Positions 47,701 through 55,215 of a DNA stretch of 64,000 nt are shown here, piece after piece. Below the pieces are notes generated by a model that was not told the DNA's origin, did no database searches, and worked only from the letters and a program-made list of their open reading frames with translations. The stretch is taken from the NCBI GenBank assembly GCA_041675505.1, contig JBAYTR010000003.1:234424-298423 (forward strand). The letters run 5' to 3'. This DNA comes from JAGPCK01 sp041675505 (GTDB lineage Bacteria; Bacteroidota; Bacteroidia; UKL13-3). The position numbers and the translations under genes are program-made. Positions within the stretch are counted from its first letter, which is position 1. Each line of letters opens with the position of its first letter.

Positions 47701-47772
47701 GTCGGTGTTTATTTGCTTCAGGTAATCAACAGTAAAGGCGAAATTAAAACAGTGAAAGTTGTATTTGAATAA
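41728..47772 (+). CDS. Giant secreted Ig/PKD-like repeat protein with type A T9SS sorting domain
   Basis: A protein of 2014 residues; the ATG at 41728 begins the signal MKPFFLRICTLIFISVLLHT. The mature start SHMAGAYMYYRQFTADSVKL is common to large Bacteroidota gliding-associated proteins. Residues 30-510 are non-repetitive. From about 515 to 1620 there are some 16 Ig-like repeats of about 75-80 residues with the pattern AGxDxTICxxDSVxIG, WxPxTxLxxxxxxxPxAxP, TxYxxTxTDxxGCxxxDSV. Three composite units of 150 residues are especially alike. A PKD domain (WNWNFGDVFNPGS) and a type A sorting domain (IRIYPNPAQTEFTVVLPEPD, LQVINSKGEIKTVKVVFE) end it. Likely a surface or secreted adhesin; no catalytic site. 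Confidence 0.88.
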   Translation: MKPFFLRICTLIFISVLLHTPKVAKASHMAGAYMYYRQFTADSVKLHMIIFRDCTGIPVDSTAPINVRTIGVTPQKSANITMRRTSIQQLSATCNTTKSICEGGSFPYGAEAHHFEVSVNLQQLLGGLSSSYCRIKFSYQMWTFNGTVTNITLGPFYIESEFNRCLITNNRSPVAQNLTFPVICNGVPFRWNPGLLDSVDYDSISYHSIPVYSGETTTNAYTGSYTEDRPLQFIGFPNNALPFPAGYSFDPSVGQLSFTSNAFQVPVFSFEYREYRNINGTYSQIGYTRMVFQTYTNQCPPNNVPTLIGYPVNNVFLHNINAGVKTCVSYAARDTATNDTTYFEWSKALGAGATFENYNTYSSSMVKNDSATICWTPDIIHARNYPYYFALKYADRACPVNAINIRPIGFRVTATNIPRVYTNNGNRNFSFRLNISLASSLNTQWVVPPTGNAVFDTAGATTYNNTNQVASHTFSTPGRYVIRVRYTFNGTTFTYMDTVNVCNFKLDMVKDTAICQGSSITLQPTRTGGVGPFSYSWSSSVTDTSQSITKSPLSNTRYRVTVKDSSNCAQTDSILVRVNFLPNISLGADRTICFNDSIKAQFSFLNTTYLWNDSTTSGTKYFSNAGTYWVRATNKFGCSKADTVVFTKTTQLFSFNAGSDKDLCIRDSVQIGANATGTATVSYAWSPATALSAANISMPKASPAVTTSYIVTATDSNNCKIKDTVLVTVRPYISINLGANRNFCFYDSVVLDGGAGAASYLWQNNSTSRYYVANSSGTYYVRNIHPISNCVFTDTVILNKTAAFTFNAGPDRSTCVSDTVTIGGFAVGTGTFTYAWTPATSLSSTTVARPVANPATTITYAATATDNNGCFIRDSVKVTVSGNASLNFGPDRYFCFYDSVRLDAGAGVGSYLWQNNSTGRYFTVYNTGTYWCTTVSGGCTRKDTVVLTKSSPFTVDAGSNTTICAGDSITIGNPASGSTGWFTYAWTPTTGLNNSTLAQPKAAPVVTTKYYTNATDTHSCLRRDSITISVIQGTAINLGSDRNFCFYDSVRLDAGAGAASYLWQNNSTGRYFTVNNTGLYWCEVSNGTCLRRDSIYLTKTNPFSINAGADKTICRKDSVTIGNTAIGTGTFTYRWSPKAGVSDTTAAMPKVSPTVTTNYILTVTDSSGCVRKDSVIVNVFSPTVNAGLDTGVCIGDTVRIGLSVSGRSPVTLRWLPNTRITDSTILQPRVFPLTSTNYILTATDSGGCVNRDTVLVNVYNLPQVNAGTDETICENDTTQLYATVNSAFSYAINWTPATGLVNAGTLTPLALPTTTINYVLRITDTKGCISRDTVKVNVRPKPGLNFATTATACTGDSITIGDTAISGNPIYSYQWTPSAGLYNPLAARTRLKVTGAATYKLTAEDIFGCKNSRNVAVSSLVVPTANAGNDTLMCAGVSVKIGKSATGTGLTYSWSPTTGLSNSNILQPTATPLVTTSYILTVTNSIGCKKSDTIVLNTRIRPVAEAGTNRTACAGDTIRLNGSYQINGAIGPFTISWSPSAWLSSTNVLTPVASLGSTVKYYLNVSDSIGCSHKDSVTLTLKAKPIPNAGADKYICLAGNSVLLLGSGGSNFYWSFVSTPSVIIDSTNFISVQPPASTAYLLKVANPADGRTCFSYDTVIVHVNHLTPISFTNASFNVCTQSGFNNLSIAGASPSGGFWYTSNAGYTNCFDTVNKVFNPACYGGGSHYIQYVYRQGYCTIQDSVLVTLFTPSSFTGGADKVLCYYDKNILLQSTPAISGINWSVSPACVGCITTVGSQSFFQPMNASPNTTYKIKGTFTNTGGCTTADSMLYTVGRNVIADFTANPLIGSAPLNVNFTNTSSIPFGLWNWNFGDVFNPGSNTSTARNTAHWYTQQGTYSVQLIATDTSRGVSCSDTTTKLNYLNIGPNGTGVSLNDNSIRIYPNPAQTEFTVVLPEPDRYTISLFDVTGKKVNEITADKQNEVVVRRNQLAVGVYLLQVINSKGEIKTVKVVFE
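43920..45268 (+). repeat. Three tandem 450-nt coding repeats inside the giant repeat protein
   Basis: The words tttatgattc at 43961 and tttatgattc at 44414 and tttatgattc at 44864 mark the same position of three consecutive units, with spacings of 453 and 450 nt (151 and 150 codons). Each unit codes FCFYDSVRLDAGAG, SYLWQNNST, and the second half DSVTIG...TFTYAWTP. Units 2 and 3 are most alike. Confidence 0.75.
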
Positions 47773-47780
47773 TATTGTGC

Positions 47781-48461
47781 ATGAACATAAATCGATATAA
47801 TAAATGCATCGTATTTCTGTTTTGCATTTTTCTGATGTTGGTAGCATTACAAAGTAATGCTCAGGAAAAATCCGATTCTGCAAAAGCACCCTGTTGGTAC
47901 ATCAAATATAATCCGGCTGCATCTTTACGTGCTGATCATGAACTGAGCATTGAACGTGTGGCAAAAAAATATTCACTGGAACTATCAGCAGGAGTTACTA
48001 CACGCAATGTTTTTTTTGAGGCCTTGCAGGGGCGTTTGTTTGACAACAATTATACTCCGGTAGAAAACCGAAAATGGTTGCCGGGTTTCAGCTTAAAAGG
48101 TACAGCTAAATTATATTTGGGAGAGGGTTTTTATTTGGGAGCACAAGGTGCCTGGATTCGTTATAATTATGAATTTCCCTTAGCAAATGTTGATCCGTCA
48201 CAAAGAGGATACCAGAAAGAAAACATACAGTTTTATGAGGGCCGGGGTTTGTTGGGCTGGCAATGGATGCCCATCAAAACTAAGTTAATGCTTGATTTTT
48301 ATGCAGGGTTTGGAGTAAAGCATAGGGTTATTAACTTTTATGAGGAACAGAGTTATTTCGACTCTGGTAACAATTATGTTTTTGATTCAGGCACTTTTGC
48401 TACAAGTAAGAATGTGATTGGTGTGTATATGGGAATTAAAGTAGGAGTTAGGCTAAAATGA
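47781..48461 (+). CDS. Outer-membrane beta-barrel protein of unknown function
   Basis: A 226-residue protein from the ATG at 47781, preferred to one two codons upstream. Signal peptide ends near LQSNAQ. The body has alternating strands rich in aromatic residues (YSLELSAGVTTRNVFFEALQ, YLGEGFYLGAQGAWIRYNY, LMLDFYAGFGVKHRVINFY), ending GIKVGVRLK, as in DUF3575-like small barrels. It follows the giant repeat gene by 8 nt and overlaps the next gene by 4 nt (ATGA). It could help anchor the giant protein, but this is only a positional inference. Confidence 0.65.
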   Translation: MNINRYNKCIVFLFCIFLMLVALQSNAQEKSDSAKAPCWYIKYNPAASLRADHELSIERVAKKYSLELSAGVTTRNVFFEALQGRLFDNNYTPVENRKWLPGFSLKGTAKLYLGEGFYLGAQGAWIRYNYEFPLANVDPSQRGYQKENIQFYEGRGLLGWQWMPIKTKLMLDFYAGFGVKHRVINFYEEQSYFDSGNNYVFDSGTFATSKNVIGVYMGIKVGVRLK

Positions 48462-48958
48462 GGGTTTTAAAAGCAATTATTTTCAGTGCAGTTATTTTGT
48501 GCTTGTCATGCGATGAGGATGACTACAATAAAAATGAGTTCAGGTGCGTAATAAATGGGGAAAGGTTATCTGTACCAGATGATGGAGTACGTATTTTTGA
48601 CAAATATCCGCCAACTTATATTCGATGGGTAGATTCGAGCCGTAAGTCATTACTTATATATGGAGAATTGCGAGGTAATCCTTATGAAAGACATTTGATA
48701 GAAATGAAACTTGATTCATTTACAGGTGTCGGTACATATACTTATCCGCGTTTGAGGGGAACATTGAAGTCGGATATTGGGTACTCCTTTTACAATATGA
48801 ATATTGATACCACAGTTCAGGCAGTATTGCAACTCAACTATTTTAATGTAACCAATGGAGCTGCGGGTTATTTTCACTTTATGGCAGTTGACTCGTTAAG
48901 CAACTTAAGGGTGCCCGTAACTAACGGCCGATTCAATCTGAAGTGGCTGAAGTACTAA
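48458..48958 (+). CDS. Lipoprotein of unknown function
   Basis: A 166-residue lipoprotein. Signal and lipobox ILCLSC, then acidic DEDDYNKNEFRCVINGERLS. The rest is beta-rich (YIRWVDSSRKSLLIYGELRG, GVGTYTYPRLRGTL), similar in layout to DUF6252-like lipoproteins, but I could not assign a family. Its ATG overlaps the TGA of the barrel gene. It ends 11 nt before the convergent yidC stop. Confidence 0.6.
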   Translation: MRVLKAIIFSAVILCLSCDEDDYNKNEFRCVINGERLSVPDDGVRIFDKYPPTYIRWVDSSRKSLLIYGELRGNPYERHLIEMKLDSFTGVGTYTYPRLRGTLKSDIGYSFYNMNIDTTVQAVLQLNYFNVTNGAAGYFHFMAVDSLSNLRVPVTNGRFNLKWLKY

Positions 48959-48969
48959 GCCCGTAGCTA

Positions 48970-50814
48970 CTATTTCTTAACCGGTTTTTTCTTTTCCTGC
49001 ACTTTGGCCATGTCTTCCAAACGTTGCTGGAATTTCGATTTTTGCACGGGTTTCTTTTTATTCTCCTGAATTTGTGCGTGAAGTTTTTTCTCATCCACAA
49101 ACTGGCGGATGCCCCACTGTTGTCCGAAGGTAATCATGTTGGATACAAAGTAGTAATAACTTAAACCTGCAGCATAGTTGTTAAACACTCCCAGAAAAAC
49201 TATCGGCATCATGTAGCCAATCCATTTCATTTGGCCGGTTACTCCGGTCATTTGGTTGTTAAGGTGCGTATAGATTAATGTAGAGATAGTCATGAGCAAG
49301 GTGAACAAACTCACGTGGTCGCCATATATGTATTCTATAATGGGGTATTTGCCAAAGGTCCAGATAGTGTCATAAGAGGATAAATCAGTGGCCCACAAAA
49401 ATTCCTGCTGCCGTAATTCAAAGGCAGATGGGAAAAAGGCAAACATGGCAATAAGGAAAGGCATTTGTAGTAAGATGGGCATACAACCCCCCATCGGACT
49501 TACACCTGCTTGTTTGAACAACTTCATGTTTTCCATTTGTACTTTCTGCATGTCGTCACCAAACTTCTCTTTGATTTCATCCATCTCAGGTTTGAGCAAA
49601 CGCATTTTGGCTGTAGAAAGGAAGGAACGGTAAACCAACGGAAACAGGAATATTTTGATGATAACAGTCATCAGCAGGATAATGATACCGTAGTTGCTAA
49701 AAATCTGGCTGAGGAAATGAAACAGGTTAATAACAATGTATTTGTTCACCCAACGGAAAATGAGCCATCCTAAAGGAATGATTTTTTCCAGATTGATGTT
49801 GAGTGCTTCTAAAGTTTTGTAATGGTTGGGCCCGTAGAAAAACTTCATCTTGTAGTTTTCACTACCGGTATTGCCGAATGGTAAACCCAGCGAGGCGGTA
49901 TATTTCTTTACGAAACGTCCGCTTTGGTCGGCATGGCTTTCTATGGTTACTTGTTCAAATGGTTTATCGCTGATGAGTGTACTGTTAAAGAACTGTTGTT
50001 TAAAACTTACCCACCTTACCGGTGTTGGCAGTGCCTTTTCTTCATCTTTGGTTTCAGCTAAATAATCAACGGTTTCATCTGTTTGTTCATAGTAAATAGT
50101 GGAGGCGCGTTGTTCAGCCTGCACGCTTTTTTCCTGAAACGGTGTGCTGTTTTTCCAGTTGAGTACAATGTGTTTGGTGCCGGGAGCAAGTAAGGCATGC
50201 ATACCGTTCAGTTGTAAATCATATCCCATTACAAAACCATCACCTTGCAAACTGTACACTTGTTTGATGGATTGTTTTTCGCTGATGGGAATGGATAAAG
50301 TAATGCTGCCGCTTTGTCCCTCGGTAACATTTACGTTCTTCTGGTCGGGTGTAAAGTACAGGTCTTCGGTGCTCAGTATTTTACCGTCAAATGTGGTAAA
50401 GGTATAGTCAAACTGATTGCCTGTGCCTTCAAACAGTGTTACCGGAGTAACCTTATCAGCCCGTTTGTAATTTTTTAAAGTAACTGAATGTACACGACCA
50501 CCCTTGGCAGAAATTTTCACCAACAACTCTTTGTTTTCAAGCGTGTAAAATTCATTACTGCCGTTTACAAATTTGCCGAAGGCACCGTAACGGTTAGCTG
50601 CGGCATTACTATCTGTAGCCAGTAAGAGTTTTTCTTTTTGTTGCTCTATGGCCTGCACCTTACTGAGGCTATCTTGCATAAGACCTGCTTTCAAAGCAGA
50701 ATCCTGTTGGTGTTGCAACAGTTTTATTTCAGCCTCTGTGGGCTGACTCATCCAGGCATAGCCTATAATAATGGCGAAAATGAGGGAGAGTCCTATAATT
50801 GAATTACGATCCAT
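48970..50814 (-). CDS. yidC: Membrane protein insertase YidC
   Basis: A 614-residue inner-membrane protein. An N-terminal span (MDRNSIIGLSLIFAIIIGYA) is followed by a large periplasmic domain (about 60-340) and the conserved five-span insertase core: NYGIIILLMTVIIKIFLFPL, then LLKPEMDEIKEKFGDDMQK and KQAGVSPMGGCMPILLQMPF. The C-terminus is Lys-rich (EKKKPVKK), which suits ribosome binding. It inserts membrane proteins with or without SecYEG. It has a very good promoter 33 nt upstream and no operon partner. Confidence 0.96.
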   Translation of the reverse strand: MDRNSIIGLSLIFAIIIGYAWMSQPTEAEIKLLQHQQDSALKAGLMQDSLSKVQAIEQQKEKLLLATDSNAAANRYGAFGKFVNGSNEFYTLENKELLVKISAKGGRVHSVTLKNYKRADKVTPVTLFEGTGNQFDYTFTTFDGKILSTEDLYFTPDQKNVNVTEGQSGSITLSIPISEKQSIKQVYSLQGDGFVMGYDLQLNGMHALLAPGTKHIVLNWKNSTPFQEKSVQAEQRASTIYYEQTDETVDYLAETKDEEKALPTPVRWVSFKQQFFNSTLISDKPFEQVTIESHADQSGRFVKKYTASLGLPFGNTGSENYKMKFFYGPNHYKTLEALNINLEKIIPLGWLIFRWVNKYIVINLFHFLSQIFSNYGIIILLMTVIIKIFLFPLVYRSFLSTAKMRLLKPEMDEIKEKFGDDMQKVQMENMKLFKQAGVSPMGGCMPILLQMPFLIAMFAFFPSAFELRQQEFLWATDLSSYDTIWTFGKYPIIEYIYGDHVSLFTLLMTISTLIYTHLNNQMTGVTGQMKWIGYMMPIVFLGVFNNYAAGLSYYYFVSNMITFGQQWGIRQFVDEKKLHAQIQENKKKPVQKSKFQQRLEDMAKVQEKKKPVKK

Positions 50815-50846
50815 GGAACTTGTGTACTACTTGGTAAATGAAGCGG

Positions 50847-50878
50847 CAAAGGTAAGTGTTGAGGGGGCAATTAGCAAA
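50847..50878 (-). promoter_or_regulatory. yidC promoter
   Basis: On the minus strand TTTG (50878-50875), 20 nt, then TACCTTTG (50854-50847). Both elements and the spacing fit the Bacteroidota housekeeping promoter. A leader of about 30 nt precedes the ATG at 50814. Confidence 0.65.
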
Positions 50879-51017
50879 CCGTCCGCTAATAGCTAAGTGA
50901 CTGATAGTCTGAAATTAGTAGCTTCTATTTTTAAACGAAGTTCAGCAAAGCTGATTCTTACAATTGAAAAGGCTCACCGGAATGAGTTATTTGGGGTAAT
51001 AAATGAAAGTCTTTAAC

Positions 51018-51057
51018 AAAATCGAACCATGAACGAATTTGTTCATGGTTCGATTTT
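51018..51057 (-). terminator. Bidirectional-looking terminator after the barrel gene
   Basis: A perfect 17-bp inverted repeat around loop GAATTT, with core ATCGAACCATGAAC and A/T runs at both ends. Reading on the minus strand, it follows the stop codon at 51073 by 15 nt. Confidence 0.7.
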
Positions 51058-51072
51058 GTATTTTGGTATTAG

Positions 51073-51762
51073 CTAATTGCTACCTTCTTTTTTGCTACCT
51101 AAAACGTCAAGTACATACCCAATGCGCAGCTCTGGAATAATGTAAGTACCATCTAAGCCCCAATATGCGCTACTCTTTCCATAGTAAACACCCAAGCCAA
51201 TTTTAAATTTATCAATACCAGCTGAATAATGTAGTGCCCATGTATCAAATCTGAAATCCTTATCAACTGTTATTATGCCGATGCCGTTTAAATATTCACC
51301 TGCTGTAAAACCAGTTCCTGTATTCATCATGGAATAAGTTAGCGCAAGTTCACCTTTCACCCTCTTGCTTTGCCTTAACTGCTTTGTAAGGCTAAAATGG
51401 TAGTCAGTTATTAACCCCTGCACATTTATTCCTTGCCCGTATCTTTGCGTGCTGTCCAATTGTATTGTAGTGTGGTAAATATGGTCATATCGAAAAGTTG
51501 TAGAGTATTTGAATCCCCAGCCTTTTTTATTAGAAAGCGAAAGGCCTAAGTTTAGTCCACTTCCGTTTAATTGGTCAGCTACATTTACAAAAGGATACAT
51601 ACTGCTATAGATACCTCCATAACTTGCCTGACCAAATTGAAGAGTTGCAAATCTGCCCACGTAATTGACTTCAAACATCAGTTTACTGCTTTCTTGTGAC
51701 TGACTATACGATTCGCTGATTAATAACAAAAAGCCACAGATGAAGAATATAGGTTTTATCAT
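51073..51762 (-). CDS. Hypothetical exported beta-barrel-like protein
   Basis: A 229-residue protein. Signal peptide MIKPIFFICGFLLLISESYS. The rest alternates polar and aromatic residues (NYVGRFATLQFGQASYGGIY, GWGFKYSTTFRYDHIYHTTI, WALHYSAGIDKFKIGLGVYY) and ends IIPELRIGYVLDVLGSKKEG, suggesting a small outer-membrane barrel. No family recognised. It is flanked by pyrG upstream (95 nt) and a terminator downstream, so it is probably a single-gene unit. Confidence 0.65.
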   Translation of the reverse strand: MIKPIFFICGFLLLISESYSQSQESSKLMFEVNYVGRFATLQFGQASYGGIYSSMYPFVNVADQLNGSGLNLGLSLSNKKGWGFKYSTTFRYDHIYHTTIQLDSTQRYGQGINVQGLITDYHFSLTKQLRQSKRVKGELALTYSMMNTGTGFTAGEYLNGIGIITVDKDFRFDTWALHYSAGIDKFKIGLGVYYGKSSAYWGLDGTYIIPELRIGYVLDVLGSKKEGSN

Positions 51763-51857
51763 TAGGGTAATGTTTATTTGCTAATATATTTTATCAAACA
51801 AAATATATACTTCAACGATTTCTTTGTCCAAGGTTAGCGTCCCCGTCAAACCACTAA

Positions 51858-53471
51858 TTACGACTTGCTATACTCAATAGCTGCTTTCACAAACTTGGTA
51901 AACAGCGGATGCGGATTTTCTACTGTGCTTTTGTACTCCGGATGAAATTGTACCGCAACAAAATACGGGTGGTCTTTCACTTCTACAATTTCTACCAGCT
52001 TAGTATCGGGGTTAGTGCCTGAAGCTATCATACCTTTCGCTTCGTAGTCCTTCATAAATTTGTTGTTGAACTCGTAACGGTGACGGTGACGTTCCTGTAC
52101 TTTCTGTTTATCGTACGCACGGTAAGCTTTGGTATCTTTTTTAAGTTCGCAGGTGTAAGAACCCAAACGCATGGTACCACCTTTAGCAGTAATGTTTTTT
52201 TGCTCAGGCATCATATCAATTACCGGATGTTTGGTTTTCGGATTCATCTCTGTACTGTGGGCATCTTTAAATCCAAGCACATGACGGCCAAATTCAATAA
52301 CGGCACATTGCATACCTAAACAAATACCAAAAAACGGAATTTTCTTTTCGCGTGCATATTTAATGGCCGATATTTTTCCTTCAATGCCTCGGTCGCCAAA
52401 GCCGGGAGCAACCAGAATGCCGTCTAAGTGTTGCAACTTGTGTTCGGCATTACTATCGGTAATTAATTCAGAGTGGATGTATTCGAGGTTTACTTTACAC
52501 TCGCGGTTGGCACCGGCATGTATAAAGGCTTCGGCTATAGATTTGTAAGCATCAGGTAGCTCTACATATTTACCCACCAAGCCAATTTTCACTTCATGCT
52601 TAGGATTTTTGAGTCGGGTTAAAAAGCCCAACCAACTTTCCATATCGGGTTCTTTGCTGGAAGGAAGTTTGAATTTGCTCAGTACAGTTCTGTCCAGTTT
52701 TTCTTTGAGCATGGCCATAGGTACATCATATATGGTAGGCATATCCAAGGCTTCAATTACTGAACTCGGAGATACGTTACAGAACATGGCCATTTTCTTT
52801 TTCAGGTCCTTGCCCACGGGATGCTCGGCACGGCACACCAAAATATCGGGCTGCACACCCATTTCCAGTAACATTTTTACGGAGTGCTGGGTAGGTTTGG
52901 TTTTTAATTCTTTGGAGGTATTGAGGTAAGGCAACAGGGTTAAGTGAATTACAATACAATCTTCCTGTTTCAGTTCCCATTTTAACTGACGAACTGTTTC
53001 AATGTAAGGAATGGCTTCAATATCACCTACTGTACCGCCAATCTCCGTAATAATGATATCAAACTTGCCGGTTTCGCCCAGCAGTTTCATTCTGCGTTTT
53101 ATTTCATCGGTAATGTGCGGAATTACCTGTACGGTTTTCCCTAAAAATGCACCCTCGCGCTCTTTTTCAATCACATACTGGTATACACGGCCGGTGGTTA
53201 CGTTGTTGGCCTGCGAGGTTGGTACATTTAAAAAGCGCTCATAGTGCCCTAAGTCCAAATCTGTCTCAGCACCGTCATCTGTTACAAAACATTCTCCGTG
53301 TTCATAGGGGTTTAAAGTTCCCGGATCAACGTTAATGTAGGGGTCAAACTTTTGAATGGTTACAGAATAACCACGTGCCTGAAGTAATTTGGCTAATGAA
53401 GCGGAAATGATTCCTTTACCTAAGGAAGATGTTACCCCGCCAGTAACAAAGATGTATTTGGACTGTTTCAT
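51858..53471 (-). CDS. pyrG: CTP synthase
   Basis: A 537-residue protein of typical length. The synthetase domain starts KYIFVTGGVTSSLGKGIISA and contains FDPYINVDPGTLNPYEHGEC. The class I glutamine amidotransferase domain has the nucleophile in FFGICLGMQCAVIEFGR and the His/Glu in AVQFHPEYKS. It makes CTP from UTP with glutamine or ammonia. It has a strong promoter and a leader of about 50 nt with a hairpin. Confidence 0.98.
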   Translation of the reverse strand: MKQSKYIFVTGGVTSSLGKGIISASLAKLLQARGYSVTIQKFDPYINVDPGTLNPYEHGECFVTDDGAETDLDLGHYERFLNVPTSQANNVTTGRVYQYVIEKEREGAFLGKTVQVIPHITDEIKRRMKLLGETGKFDIIITEIGGTVGDIEAIPYIETVRQLKWELKQEDCIVIHLTLLPYLNTSKELKTKPTQHSVKMLLEMGVQPDILVCRAEHPVGKDLKKKMAMFCNVSPSSVIEALDMPTIYDVPMAMLKEKLDRTVLSKFKLPSSKEPDMESWLGFLTRLKNPKHEVKIGLVGKYVELPDAYKSIAEAFIHAGANRECKVNLEYIHSELITDSNAEHKLQHLDGILVAPGFGDRGIEGKISAIKYAREKKIPFFGICLGMQCAVIEFGRHVLGFKDAHSTEMNPKTKHPVIDMMPEQKNITAKGGTMRLGSYTCELKKDTKAYRAYDKQKVQERHRHRYEFNNKFMKDYEAKGMIASGTNPDTKLVEIVEVKDHPYFVAVQFHPEYKSTVENPHPLFTKFVKAAIEYSKS

Positions 53472-53488
53472 AAGGATTTACAAGAGAA

Positions 53489-53508
53489 GTAGTGCGGCTT
53501 TGCACTAC
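53489..53508 (-). promoter_or_regulatory. Hairpin in the pyrG leader
   Basis: GTAGTGC-AAAGCC-GCACTAC (minus strand), a perfect 7-bp stem with a 6-nt loop, 17 nt upstream of the pyrG ATG and just after the promoter. No T run follows, so it is not a terminator on its own. It could affect mRNA stability or translation. Confidence 0.4.
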
Positions 53509-53524
53509 GTTACTGTACGGGATT

Positions 53525-53556
53525 CAAAAGTAGCGAAAAGGCCGCTCGTGCCCAAA
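53525..53556 (-). promoter_or_regulatory. pyrG promoter
   Basis: On the minus strand TTTG (53556-53553), 20 nt, then TACTTTTG (53532-53525). The spacing equals that of the yidC promoter. It lies in the short gap after kdsB. Confidence 0.65.
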
Positions 53557-53560
53557 AAAA

Positions 53561-54310
53561 TTATCCGAGGCTTTTCAAATACTTTTCAACAAACTCCAAA
53601 TCGGCCGGAGAATCAATGGCCAATGTTTCATGTTGGGTTTCCTGAAGGGCAATGCTGTAACCGTTTTCCAGCCACCTCAATTGTTCCAGTGATTCGGCCA
53701 GTTCCAAACCGGAAGGTTTTAGTTTGGTCAATTCCAATAAGGTGTTCAAACGGAAAGCATAGATGCCCAAATGTTTGTAATGCAGGTGTTGCATAAACCA
53801 GGGCTGAGGATGGTTGCGCAAATAAGGGATGGCCTGCCGGCTGAAATACATGGCTTTGTTTTGTGCATTTTTTACCACTTTTACCACGTTGGGGTTGTGC
53901 AGGGTTTCTTCATCGGTAATCTGCTTGCACAGGGTGGCAATGGTTACTTCGGGTTGTTCAAAAGCGACACACAACAAACTTATTTGTTCCGGATTGATAA
54001 ACGGTTCATCGCCCTGAACATTAATGACCACATCAAATTGTCCGCGGAAACGGTTAGCCACTTCGGCACAACGGTCGGTGCCGCTTGGATGTTGGTCAGA
54101 GGTCATCTCTACCAAACCGCCAAAATGTTTCACCACGGCTGCAATGCGATCATCGTCTGTTGCCACAATTACTTCCTGAACGGCTGTAGCTTTTTTAACC
54201 TGACGGTACACCCGCTCAATCATGGTTTTGCCTGCTATGTCAATCAAAGGTTTGCCCGGAAAGCGGGTTGAAGCATAGCGGGCAGGAATAATGGCCAGTG
54301 TTTTTTGCAT
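53561..54310 (-). CDS. kdsB: 3-deoxy-manno-octulosonate cytidylyltransferase
   Basis: A 249-residue cytoplasmic enzyme. Nucleotide site AIIPARYASTRFPGKPLIDI, then IVATDDDRI, MTSDQHPSGTDRCAEV and VVINVQGDEPFINPEQI. The C-terminus has ESLEQLRWLENGYSIA. It activates Kdo with CTP for lipid A-core synthesis, which shows an LPS-bearing envelope. It lies 5 nt after the ChaN-like gene. pyrG, just downstream, supplies its CTP, but has its own promoter. Confidence 0.97.
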   Translation of the reverse strand: MQKTLAIIPARYASTRFPGKPLIDIAGKTMIERVYRQVKKATAVQEVIVATDDDRIAAVVKHFGGLVEMTSDQHPSGTDRCAEVANRFRGQFDVVINVQGDEPFINPEQISLLCVAFEQPEVTIATLCKQITDEETLHNPNVVKVVKNAQNKAMYFSRQAIPYLRNHPQPWFMQHLHYKHLGIYAFRLNTLLELTKLKPSGLELAESLEQLRWLENGYSIALQETQHETLAIDSPADLEFVEKYLKSLG

Positions 54311-54315
54311 GATGA

Positions 54316-55170
54316 TTAATACGTTTTAGTCATGCGCTCCGGAATGGCAATGATGTAATCAGCGAGGCTGTCATTTTCTTTGTTCCATTCTTCCGCATTT
54401 TTTAATTCAACGCTGGAAATGGTGAGCACTTTCAAATCAGGCCGGTATTGTTTTAAGTACCACTCAATACCCTGGTGGTGGTTGGAGTGGTAGGCTCCGT
54501 TAAAGTGAAGAAGTTGTTCGCCCGCTTTTAGGTTTTTGACAATGAAGTGGGCCATGGTAGCATCTTTAATGGCTTGTGATTTGGGCAGGTTCTCTCCTCC
54601 GTGCCCTTGTGCTGCTTCGAAAATTTCTTTGTACACTTTCAATTGCGCATCGTACGGAAAAGGCAAAGGGGCCATGTACCTGCGGGCTTCTGCGTCTAAA
54701 CTATCTAATGTTGCGGTGCCTTTGCTGTAAACTAAATTCGCGTACCTGCGGGGAATATTGGTGGCAATAAAAGCCAGCTTATTTTTCTTTGCAAATTCTA
54801 CCAGTGGTTTATAATCTGTAGCGTAATTGTTCCACAGTTTGGCTTCGTCTTTAAACGTTTTTTCTGTCATGCGTCCGCTCAAATATTCGTTGAGCACAAG
54901 TTGGTCATCGGCCTCCAACATTTCAGCACCCAGTTTTAAGGCAGTACCTTTTGTTTCGAACAAGTCAGCAGTCAGTTCAGCCTGTAACCAATGGCACACG
55001 GGGTTGTTGTGCAGCTCGCCAAACAGAATTACATCGGCCTTTTGTGCTTCTTTAAGTAACTTCTCCCAAGCGGTACTTTTGCCCGAGGAGGTGTACAGTA
55101 CGTAAGCTGATTTATTGAGGGTGAAACTGCACAACAGTATCACCAAAGGAAGGAGTAATTTTTTATTCAT
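54316..55170 (-). CDS. ChaN-like haem-binding-fold protein
   Basis: A 284-residue exported protein; signal MNKKLLLPLVILLCSFTLNK. The ChaN/EreA-like fold shows in VILFGELHNNPVCHWLQAEL and LGAEMLEADDQLVLNEYLSG, then YKPLVEFAKKNKLAFIATNI, and the conserved HFNGAYHSNHHQGIEWYL near the C-terminus. ChaN of Campylobacter binds haem and helps iron uptake; whether this one does is unknown. No lipobox cysteine precedes the mature part apart from LLCSF, so it may or may not be lipidated. Upstream of kdsB in the same unit. Confidence 0.85.
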   Translation of the reverse strand: MNKKLLLPLVILLCSFTLNKSAYVLYTSSGKSTAWEKLLKEAQKADVILFGELHNNPVCHWLQAELTADLFETKGTALKLGAEMLEADDQLVLNEYLSGRMTEKTFKDEAKLWNNYATDYKPLVEFAKKNKLAFIATNIPRRYANLVYSKGTATLDSLDAEARRYMAPLPFPYDAQLKVYKEIFEAAQGHGGENLPKSQAIKDATMAHFIVKNLKAGEQLLHFNGAYHSNHHQGIEWYLKQYRPDLKVLTISSVELKNAEEWNKENDSLADYIIAIPERMTKTY

Positions 55171-55215
55171 GGCAGGTATAATCTGCCGGCAAATTAGCGA
55201 AAAGAATTCAGGAAA

